Shown in pieces: positions 25,192-32,278 of a stretch of 34,168 nucleotides of DNA. The DNA is from Lachnospiraceae bacterium (GTDB taxonomy: Bacteria; Bacillota; Clostridia; Lachnospirales; Lachnospiraceae): the NCBI GenBank assembly GCA_024699645.1, contig JAILPE010000112.1:69385-103552 (forward strand). The letters are read 5' to 3'. Position numbers and translations under genes: made by a program. The first letter of the stretch is position 1; every line of letters begins with the position of its first letter. Below the pieces are notes generated by a model. That model worked only from the letters and a program-made list of their open reading frames with translations. It did no database searches and was not told the origin of the DNA.

Positions 25192-25992
25192 ATGGCTATA
25201 GTATTTGAAAAACCTCATGCGCTTACTGATATACCTTTTCACTATTGCCCCGGTTGTACTCACGGAATTGTTCATCGTCTTGTTGCGGAAGCAATCGATG
25301 AACTTGGTTGTGAGGGAAGAGCAGTCGGTGTTGCATCGGTAGGATGTTCAGTATTCAGCTATAATTATTTTAATTGTGATATGGTACAGGCACCGCACGG
25401 ACGTGCTCCGGCAGTTGCCACAGGTATAAAAAGAGCTCAGCCCGATAATGTGGTATTTACATATCAGGGCGACGGCGACCTTGCCGCTATCGGTACTTGT
25501 GAGACGGTACATGCTGCAACAAGAGGAGAGAACATAACCGTTATTTTCATAAATAATGCTATTTATGGTATGACCGGTGGACAGATGGCTCCCACATCAC
25601 TTCCCGGACAGATCACACAGACCACTCCTTACGGTCGTGATGTAAAGATAGCAGGTTATCCGATCAGAATGTGTGAAATGCTTTCTACTCTTGATGGTGT
25701 TGCACTCGCACAGAGAGTTACGGTAGACAATGTTAAGCATGTAAACGAAGCAAAGAAAGCAATCAAAAAAGCTTTCGAAAATCAGATAAACGGTCTTGGA
25801 TATTCGATAGTGGAAGTTGTTTCCACTTGCCCCACCAACTGGGGAATGTCTCCCAAGGCTGCTGTTGAATGGCTTGAGAACAATATGCTTCCTTATTATC
25901 CTCTCGGTGTTTACAAGGATAAGACTGCTCAGAATTCTTCACACACAGGTGATGGTTCAAGCGATAAACCTCAAAAAGGAGGTGAGAACTGA
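25192..25992 (+). CDS. vorA: 2-ketoisovalerate:ferredoxin oxidoreductase beta subunit (TPP-binding)
   Basis: A 266-residue subunit that binds thiamine diphosphate. It contains CPGCTHGIVHR near the N-terminus, GCSVFSYNYFNCD, PHGRAPAVATGIKRA, and the GDGDLAAIG(T) metal/TPP motif, followed by NNAIYGMTGGQMAPTS. These are standard for the beta subunit of 2-oxoacid:ferredoxin oxidoreductases. ATG 25192 follows GAGGAGG by seven bases, chosen over the in-frame ATG at 25171, which precedes that site. A small GAAA-loop hairpin (25159-25172) lies just before it. The stop codon overlaps the ATG of the gamma subunit. Confidence 0.9.
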   Translation: MAIVFEKPHALTDIPFHYCPGCTHGIVHRLVAEAIDELGCEGRAVGVASVGCSVFSYNYFNCDMVQAPHGRAPAVATGIKRAQPDNVVFTYQGDGDLAAIGTCETVHAATRGENITVIFINNAIYGMTGGQMAPTSLPGQITQTTPYGRDVKIAGYPIRMCEMLSTLDGVALAQRVTVDNVKHVNEAKKAIKKAFENQINGLGYSIVEVVSTCPTNWGMSPKAAVEWLENNMLPYYPLGVYKDKTAQNSSHTGDGSSDKPQKGGEN

Positions 25993-26528
25993 TGGATAAG
26001 ACGATGAATGTCCTTCTTGCAGGTTTCGGTGGACAGGGTATCCTTTTTGCCGGTAAGGTTATGGCTTATTCGGGACTTGTTGACGGTGCCGAGATTAGCT
26101 GGCTTCCTTCGTACGGACCCGAGATGCGTGGCGGTACATGTAACTGCAGTGTCGTTATCAGCAAAGATGCGATCGGTTCTCCGCTTGTTGTTAATCCCGA
26201 CGTTCTTGTTGCAATGAACAAGCCTTCACTTCTGAAGTTTATGGATAAGGTTGTAAGCGGCGGTATTATTATCGTTGACAGCTCAACTGTTGATGTTAAG
26301 GTTGAGAGAACAGATGTTACCGTTTATTATGTTCCCGCTACGGTTCTTGCCGATGAAGGCGGTCTTAAGGGTCTCGCTAACATGATACTTGTTGGCAAGC
26401 TTTTTAAGGAAACCGGATTCGTTTCACAGGATTCTCTTGATAAGGGTCTTTTGAAATGTATCCCTCCGAAAAAAGCAGAAATGATCGAATCAAACAAAAA
26501 GGCTCTTGCACTCGGTGCTGCTCAGTAG
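25992..26528 (+). CDS. vorC: 2-ketoisovalerate:ferredoxin oxidoreductase gamma subunit
   Basis: A 178-residue subunit with GFGGQGILFAGKVMA at the N-terminus and SYGPEMRGGTCNCSV, both hallmarks of the gamma domain of this enzyme family. It overlaps vorA by one base (TGATG) behind a strong AAAGGAGGTGA site, so subunit synthesis is coupled. With VorD, VorB and VorA it forms a complete four-gene oxidoreductase that links oxidation or reductive carboxylation of 2-oxoacids to ferredoxin. A terminator follows. Confidence 0.9.
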   Translation: MDKTMNVLLAGFGGQGILFAGKVMAYSGLVDGAEISWLPSYGPEMRGGTCNCSVVISKDAIGSPLVVNPDVLVAMNKPSLLKFMDKVVSGGIIIVDSSTVDVKVERTDVTVYYVPATVLADEGGLKGLANMILVGKLFKETGFVSQDSLDKGLLKCIPPKKAEMIESNKKALALGAAQ

Positions 26529-26569
26529 TCAGAGATCATATGTGTATTTAAGAATAATTGGATATATAA

Positions 26570-26600
26570 AACGGCTCCGTTTTTACGGAGCTGTTTTTTT
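26570..26600 (+). terminator. Terminator of the vor operon
   Basis: ACGGCTCCGT (26571-26580), TTTT loop, and ACGGAGCTGT (26585-26594, one G-T pair), followed by a run of T residues to 26600. Confidence 0.93.
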
Positions 26601-26607
26601 GGGTAAA

Positions 26608-26654
26608 AACTGAGTAATATCTGACTTCTTTTTTTGTTGTGCAATAGTTATAAT
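26608..26654 (+). promoter_or_regulatory. Candidate promoter of the GH115 gene
   Basis: TATAAT at 26649-26654 without a good -35. AACTGAGTAATAT at 26608-26620 matches the AAGTGAWTAGTAT box at 10 of 13 positions and lies 41 bases before the -10, one helical turn further than in the other two promoters. The likeness is weak. Confidence 0.4.
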
Positions 26655-26708
26655 TTAATAGATGACGATATTGCGATCGTGAAAATTGTGCATGATTAGG
26701 AGGAGTGT

Positions 26709-29606
26709 ATGACTTTTGGTATATGTATCGGTGGCAAAACTTGTAATATCCGGGTGGAAGAATCGGCTTTTGAAGGAGTAAAACGTATCGCGCAAACTCT
26801 GTCAGAAGATATTGAATGTGTTTGCGGAAAAAAGCCTGATGTGATCGTTGGCGGTTCACAGGATCTGTCCGGTTATACGATTATCGCAGCTACGCTGTCA
26901 AAGAGCGCTTTGCTCGAAAAGCTTGATTATAAAGGACTTTTTGACGGATTAAAGGGCAAACGCGAGAGTTATGGTCTGTTCTGCCTTGATGCGTCGGATA
27001 TCGGCACCGGAGAAGGCAGAGTACTCCTTATAGCAGGATCCGACAAAAGAGGAACAATCTACGGCCTCCTTAACATCTCGGAGAGATGCGGAGTTTCTCC
27101 TCTTATATATTGGGGCGATGTTAAGCCGGTGCATATGGATGATGTCGTTATTGATATTCCTGACGGATTTATATCAAAGGAGCCTTCAGTAGAATACAGG
27201 GGTCTTTTTATAAATGATGAATTACCCGCATTCGGTAACTGGGCTATCGAAAAGTTCGGTGCTGCTAACGCCAAGGCATATGATGAGGTATTTAAGCTTA
27301 TCCTCAGACTTAAGGGGAATTATATGTGGCCGGCAATGTGGTTTGAAGTATTTTCGGAGGACGGACCCGGTATCAAAAACGCGGAACTTGCCGATATTTA
27401 CGGTATAGTTATGGGAACATCCCATCACGAGCCGCTTTGCCGTGCCGGATCCGAATGGCAGAGAATATACAAGAATTACGGTGACGACAATACCTGGAGT
27501 TTTGTAAAGAACGGTGAAGCGATCAGTAAGTTCTGGAAAGACGGATTGATCAGGAACAAAAACTATGAGAACATAATAACCATAGGCATGCGAGGAGAGG
27601 ATGACTCCCTTCTTCTCGGAGAGGATGCGACACTTGAGGACAATATAAACGTTCTTAAAAAGGCGATCCTGGAACAATACAGATTACTGAAAGAGAATAT
27701 TTCGCCCAACCTTAATGAGATCAACAGAATGCTTGCCATTTATAAAGAGGTTGAGGACTTCTATTACGGAAACGAAAATACGCAGGGTCTTAAGGACTGG
27801 GATGAACTTGAAAATGTTATTTTCCTCCTTTCGGACGATAACTTTGCAAATACAAGAGGACTTCCGACTAAGCTTGACCGAAATCATAAGGGCGGCTTCG
27901 GAATGTATTATCATTTCGATTATCATGGGGCTCCTATCAGTTATGAGTGTGTTAATTGTACGACACTCCCCAAAATATGGGATCAGATGACACTTGCTTA
28001 CGAATCCGGAGTGAAAAAACTTTGGATAGTTAACGTCGGAGATATAAAATTTAACGAGCTTCCGTTATCTTATTTTATGGATCTCGCTTATGATTATGAG
28101 AAATGGTCTGTTCCGAACCTTACGGATAAATACCTTAAGGAATTTGTCGATAAGAATTTCGGAAATGATGTTTCTGTAGGAAAAAAGAATGATATTGTAA
28201 GATTTGCCGAAATGTTTACGAGAATGAACGCTATCATTCATCCCGAAACAATGCATCCCGAGACATTTGCTCCCGAGCTTTTCAACGAGAGTAAAAGAAT
28301 GATAGCAATGGCAAAAGAGATCATTGAAATCGGAGACTCGATCAGAAACAGTGTTGACAGCAGATCCAAAGAAGCGTTTGAAAGTTTGTTCTACTATCAG
28401 GGCATGGTTTCGGCGTATTCCATACTTGCGGGATTATATGCCGGATTAAACAGATCTCTTGCACGAAGAGGAGCTCTTCGCGCAAATTCATATATCACTC
28501 TGATAGAAGAGATGATCGAAAAAGACAAGTCGCTTGTTAAGGAGTTCCATTCCTGGAATGGCGGAAAGTGGAATTATATGCTTGCTTCCGCACATACCGG
28601 ATTTAATAACTGGAATGACGATATCTGGAATTACCCGGCAAGTATGAAGGTCTATCCTCTTGACAGAAAAGCCGTTGTCATCAGCTTTGAAGACAGTACG
28701 TTTTTCCATACCGGATCTATGTGGACAGATTCTAAAAAGCTTGAATCTTTTGTGCTTTCCGATTCGGCTCTTGATGAAACGACTTTGTTTATAGATTTTA
28801 AAGCTTTATATGATTTTGATTACAAAATAACTTGTGACGATCCCAATCTGCTTATATCGCCCGTCTCCGGAAGAGTTGATTCTTCAAAGACCGATCATCT
28901 TGAGATAAAGATCGGGGCGGACAGATCAAAGATCAAGGAATACGGATATGCCGACATAGCAATTGAACTTGATTTTGGTGAAAAGAAGACACCTTGTGAC
29001 AATACTGTTATAAAGGATAATGTCCGGGTACATTACGGGCCTCTTGAATCAGGCAGCGAAATGTTCATTAACAAGAGTAAATCCGGAGTCATTGTCATTC
29101 CTGCCGGAAGCTATGCGTCCGCATCGGATTGTGAGGATGGAAGCTTTATCCTTGTAAAAGGACTCGGAATGTTAAATGATGCTGTTAAAGCGGTTCCGTT
29201 CGACATGAGTTATTTCGACCGGGAAGAAAAGCCTTATCTTGAATATATTTTTGAAACAGACTGCGCCGGCGAGTATAAGATTGATTTTTATACCATGGGA
29301 CGTAATCCGGTTGTTATGGGTAATGAGATGCGGTTTACGATTTCAGTCGATGATAATGACCCGATCGTGATCATGCCTTGTGACAGAAATTACAGGACTC
29401 ATTTCCATGACGCTCTTTGGAGCAGTAATGTTCTGACCGGAATCAATGTGGTTTCTGCGACCGTTAATCTTAAAAGCGGAGTCGGTTCTTTAAAGGTATT
29501 TGCTGGGGACCAGAATGTTGAGATAGAAAAGATCGTTATTTCACCGGCAAATTTGAAAATACCTTATAACAGGCTCGGACCGTGTGAAAAGGAAGTAACA
29601 AAATGA
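26709..29606 (+). CDS. GH115 xylan alpha-1,2-glucuronidase
   Basis: A 965-residue enzyme that should remove (4-O-methyl-)glucuronic acid from internal as well as terminal xylose units of glucuronoxylan or its oligosaccharides. Family motifs are clear: AGSDKRGTIYGLLNISERCGVSPLIYWGDV, YRGLFINDELPAF, LRLKGNYMWPAMWFEVF, and MGTSHHEPLCRAGSEW. The C-terminal third is beta-rich (about 780-960), as in known GH115 proteins. There is no signal peptide, so it is probably cytoplasmic, acting on imported oligosaccharides. TTAGGAGGAG precedes the ATG. Its last four bases overlap the start of the dipeptidase gene. Confidence 0.93.
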   Translation: MTFGICIGGKTCNIRVEESAFEGVKRIAQTLSEDIECVCGKKPDVIVGGSQDLSGYTIIAATLSKSALLEKLDYKGLFDGLKGKRESYGLFCLDASDIGTGEGRVLLIAGSDKRGTIYGLLNISERCGVSPLIYWGDVKPVHMDDVVIDIPDGFISKEPSVEYRGLFINDELPAFGNWAIEKFGAANAKAYDEVFKLILRLKGNYMWPAMWFEVFSEDGPGIKNAELADIYGIVMGTSHHEPLCRAGSEWQRIYKNYGDDNTWSFVKNGEAISKFWKDGLIRNKNYENIITIGMRGEDDSLLLGEDATLEDNINVLKKAILEQYRLLKENISPNLNEINRMLAIYKEVEDFYYGNENTQGLKDWDELENVIFLLSDDNFANTRGLPTKLDRNHKGGFGMYYHFDYHGAPISYECVNCTTLPKIWDQMTLAYESGVKKLWIVNVGDIKFNELPLSYFMDLAYDYEKWSVPNLTDKYLKEFVDKNFGNDVSVGKKNDIVRFAEMFTRMNAIIHPETMHPETFAPELFNESKRMIAMAKEIIEIGDSIRNSVDSRSKEAFESLFYYQGMVSAYSILAGLYAGLNRSLARRGALRANSYITLIEEMIEKDKSLVKEFHSWNGGKWNYMLASAHTGFNNWNDDIWNYPASMKVYPLDRKAVVISFEDSTFFHTGSMWTDSKKLESFVLSDSALDETTLFIDFKALYDFDYKITCDDPNLLISPVSGRVDSSKTDHLEIKIGADRSKIKEYGYADIAIELDFGEKKTPCDNTVIKDNVRVHYGPLESGSEMFINKSKSGVIVIPAGSYASASDCEDGSFILVKGLGMLNDAVKAVPFDMSYFDREEKPYLEYIFETDCAGEYKIDFYTMGRNPVVMGNEMRFTISVDDNDPIVIMPCDRNYRTHFHDALWSSNVLTGINVVSATVNLKSGVGSLKVFAGDQNVEIEKIVISPANLKIPYNRLGPCEKEVTK

Positions 29607-31042
29607 ATGAAAAAGTAATTACTTTTTTCAAAGAGATCTGCTCGATCCCTCACGGGTCGGGAAATTGTTCGAAGATCGGAGATTACCTGCTTTCGTTTGC
29701 AAAAAGCAGAGGGCTCTGGTCTGTACGTGACAAAAAAGGGAATGTCATTATAAAAGCTCCGGCTGTCAAAAGAGCTGATAGTGATGAACTTACAACAATC
29801 CTTCAGGCTCATCAGGACATGGTTTGCGTTAAAGAAGATTCATGTCCGCTCGATATGAGTAAAGATCCCCTTGATATCATGATCGAGGACGGTATCATCA
29901 GTGCAAAAGGGACGAGTCTCGGTGCCGATGACGGTATAGGCGTTGCGATGATACTTGAAGTACTTGATGATACAGAAAATCCTCGGCCTCCGATCGAAGC
30001 ACTTTTTACAGTTGATGAAGAGACAGGAATGTCCGGTGCGGCGCAACTTGACGCAAGCGTTTTAAAGGGTAAGAAGATTATAAATCTCGACAGCGAGGAA
30101 GAGGGCGTTGTCACATGCTCTTGTGCGGGCGGTGAGAGACTTGATACGGTGATCCCTCTTACAGGTAAGGACTCTTCCGAACGTGTTCATGTGAAACTGT
30201 ATGTCAGCGGTCTTGCCGGAGGCCATTCCGGATGCGATATCAACAAGGGAAGACTGAGTGCACTTCGTGTCCTGACCGAATTACTGAGCGAACTCGATGA
30301 TCTTGATTTTGCTCTTGCCGATCTTAATGGCGGTAAATTTGACAATGTTATATGCTCAGACGCATATGCTGTGATTTCGTTATCGCCGAGTAGCTGTGAC
30401 GTTTCGGATGGGCGTTTGAAAAAAGCAGTAGATAAAATTTTGACTGATTGTTCAAAAACAGAAAAAGGGCTCAAGATAACATCGGAGATAACGGAAACCT
30501 TAGGCTCGGATGATCGTAAGATTATGGGGCGCGACGAAACAAAGTCGTTCCTCGATGCAATGAAAAAGATCCCTCAGGGAGTGACTCTCATGATGAAAGA
30601 TCGTCCCGATTCTGTTGATACTTCGATGAATCTCGGAAAGGTCAGATCAAACGGAGAAGAACTATTGATGACATTCTCACTGCGCTCCAGCTGCGATGAG
30701 AGAAGAAAAGAGCTTGAAAATAGAGTGACCGATGCACTCAAAGATATCAAAGGATGCAAATGGAATGTCAGAGATCCCTATCCTGCTTGGAGATATGTAG
30801 CTTCATCTCCGTTAAGAGATAAGATATGCTCGGTTTATAAAGATCTGTTCGGAAAAGATATGGAGACAGCGATCACTCACGGAGGTCTTGAATGCGGATA
30901 TTTCGATTCGAAGATCGAAGGATGTGAGATAGTTTCTATCGGTCCGCAGATAGACGATATTCATTCCGTTAAAGAAAAAATAGCCGCCGATTCCGTTGAC
31001 AGAACCATGCAGCTATTAAAGAAGGTACTTGAAACCGTTTAA
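29603..31042 (+). CDS. pepD: Aminoacyl-histidine dipeptidase-like M20 peptidase
   Basis: A 479-residue cytoplasmic metallopeptidase of the PepD (M20C) type, which cleaves dipeptides such as X-His with two zinc ions. Metal and catalytic residues are visible: His70 in QAHQDM, Asp109/Asp110 in LGADDGIG, Glu139/Glu140 in VDEETGMSG, the dimer-domain GGHSG, and THGGLECGYF plus a late histidine in DDIHSVKE. Length and order fit the family. The ATG overlaps the GH115 stop by four bases (ATGA), so the pair is translationally coupled, an unexpected partnership for a xylan gene. Confidence 0.9.
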   Translation: MNEKVITFFKEICSIPHGSGNCSKIGDYLLSFAKSRGLWSVRDKKGNVIIKAPAVKRADSDELTTILQAHQDMVCVKEDSCPLDMSKDPLDIMIEDGIISAKGTSLGADDGIGVAMILEVLDDTENPRPPIEALFTVDEETGMSGAAQLDASVLKGKKIINLDSEEEGVVTCSCAGGERLDTVIPLTGKDSSERVHVKLYVSGLAGGHSGCDINKGRLSALRVLTELLSELDDLDFALADLNGGKFDNVICSDAYAVISLSPSSCDVSDGRLKKAVDKILTDCSKTEKGLKITSEITETLGSDDRKIMGRDETKSFLDAMKKIPQGVTLMMKDRPDSVDTSMNLGKVRSNGEELLMTFSLRSSCDERRKELENRVTDALKDIKGCKWNVRDPYPAWRYVASSPLRDKICSVYKDLFGKDMETAITHGGLECGYFDSKIEGCEIVSIGPQIDDIHSVKEKIAADSVDRTMQLLKKVLETV

Positions 31043-31084
31043 CTTATTCGGAGTACAGGCATTTATAGTATGTAATATCAGTAA

Positions 31085-31101
31085 CACTCGGGAAACCCGT
31101 G
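31085..31101. terminator. Weak hairpin between converging pepD and araC genes
   Basis: CACTCGGG and CCCGTG can pair around AAA (core CGGG/CCCG). There is no T-run on either side, so termination here is uncertain. Confidence 0.3.
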
Positions 31102-31102
31102 A

Positions 31103-31978
31103 TCACGAATCATAAACGGTGATACTGTTGAGACCCTTATACTCGGAAGGAGTGCAGTGCTTTAAATTTTTAAAAACCCTGTTGAAGGTAGACAATGAAT
31201 TAAAGCCTGACTGCATTGCCACTTCGGTTATGGAAATATCCGGTGTGATCAAAAGCTTTTCGGCATGTTCGATCCTTTTCTGAGTAAGGTACTCATAATA
31301 AGAAACATTTGTGAACTGCTTAAAAAGTCTGGCAAAATGGAAACGTGAAAAACCTGCAATGTCGGCAAGCTGTTCAACCGTAACGTCTTCAGTACAATGC
31401 TCGTTGATATAGTTGCAGACACGAAGAAACTTTTCAACGTATTCATGCTGTTTGTTTGATTTTACGTTTCCGAATTGCCTTTCGTTGTTTTGCGATTCGC
31501 GACCGATGTGCACAAAGCAGTTGATCAATTGAGAATAAATTCTGGCTTCACGGAAAGGATAGCGACTGAAATATTCCTTTTCTATATCGCTCAGAATAGC
31601 CGTGAGTTTTTTGGCAAGCTCTGTTTCGACCGAGCCCTCGATCAGCTTATAGGGATGGAAGTTTCTCAGAGCTGAGTCCATTCCTTTGAGATTACACATC
31701 AAAGCGTAGTCCATCATAATGATAAGACGTTCACCGATCGGAGGAGCATAGAGTGCATGAAGCTCTCCCGGAGGGATGAGAAGAATGTCACCTTCGTTGA
31801 TCGTGAATTTAATACCGCCTATTTCAATGTAGTAGCAATTGTGAATGGGCATGATGAGCTCCATCGCGTTATGCCAATGAATAGGGTAGTTTTCATTGAT
31901 ATTGTTGTGATAAACACGGACTCCGTTCATTCCTTCGTAAGAGACCGTTTCGACAATACCATTTAGAATTTCTATCAT
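31103..31978 (-). CDS. AraC-family transcriptional regulator (second paralogue)
   Basis: A 291-residue regulator built like the one at 17861-18754: N-terminal cupin (RVYHNNINENYPIHWHNAMELIMP; GDILLIPPGELHALYAPPIGERL) and a C-terminal double helix-turn-helix (LADIAGFSRFHFARLFKQFTN; EVAMQSGFNSLSTFNRVFKNLKHCTPSEY). The two share long matched stretches, including GELHxLYAP and EKLLIxPxxSxTEVA. The frame is open upstream to 32062, but ATG ending at 31978, eight bases after GGAGG, is the sensible start. It is divergent from the GH67 gene and probably governs it. Confidence 0.9.
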   Translation of the reverse strand: MIEILNGIVETVSYEGMNGVRVYHNNINENYPIHWHNAMELIMPIHNCYYIEIGGIKFTINEGDILLIPPGELHALYAPPIGERLIIMMDYALMCNLKGMDSALRNFHPYKLIEGSVETELAKKLTAILSDIEKEYFSRYPFREARIYSQLINCFVHIGRESQNNERQFGNVKSNKQHEYVEKFLRVCNYINEHCTEDVTVEQLADIAGFSRFHFARLFKQFTNVSYYEYLTQKRIEHAEKLLITPDISITEVAMQSGFNSLSTFNRVFKNLKHCTPSEYKGLNSITVYDS

Positions 31979-32103
31979 TATCAGAGCCTCCGTTAAGATA
32001 CTCAAAAATTGCGAATGAGTAATTTGTCTAAAAAAGCTAAAAATAGACGTAGTCAACATCAAAATAATGTAAAATTTATCTTCAAAATTTCTAAAGTAAA
32101 TGA

Positions 32104-32132
32104 ATTATAGCATTTAATAAACTCCGTGTAAA
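32104..32132 (-). promoter_or_regulatory. Promoter of the second araC-type gene
   Basis: On the minus strand TTTACA (32132-32127) and TATAAT (32109-32104) are 17 bases apart. The resulting leader would be about 120 bases. The -10 context TATAATTCA is also found before the first araC gene. Confidence 0.7.
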
Positions 32133-32174
32133 TAGAAAAAAGCAAAATTTGATTAGTCTTTGAGTGACATATGG

Positions 32175-32246
32175 GCATCAATCGCAATATATGATAATCA
32201 TTTGAACCAAAAGTGAATAGTATGATGAGCCTTAGGTTATTATACT
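32175..32246 (+). promoter_or_regulatory. GH67 promoter with candidate AraC operator
   Basis: TATACT at 32241-32246 is the likely -10. AAGTGAATAGTAT at 32211-32223 begins 30 bases before it, and GCATCAATC lies at 32175-32183. Both elements match those before the esterase gene. Confidence 0.55.
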
Positions 32247-32278
32247 CTGAGTTATGAAATATAACCAAGAGGTATGTT

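Larger units (their letters stand above)
31979..32278. other. Divergent intergenic region between araC and GH67 genes
   Basis: 300 bases with no gene. It contains the minus-strand promoter at 32104-32132, the GCATCAATC and AAGTGAATAGTAT elements, and the GH67 -10 box. The rest is A+T-rich without recognisable structure. Confidence 0.6.

Noticed and set aside
22981-26600. vor block considered as a mobile insertion
   Set aside because: No transposase, integrase, terminal repeats or target duplications are visible at its edges.
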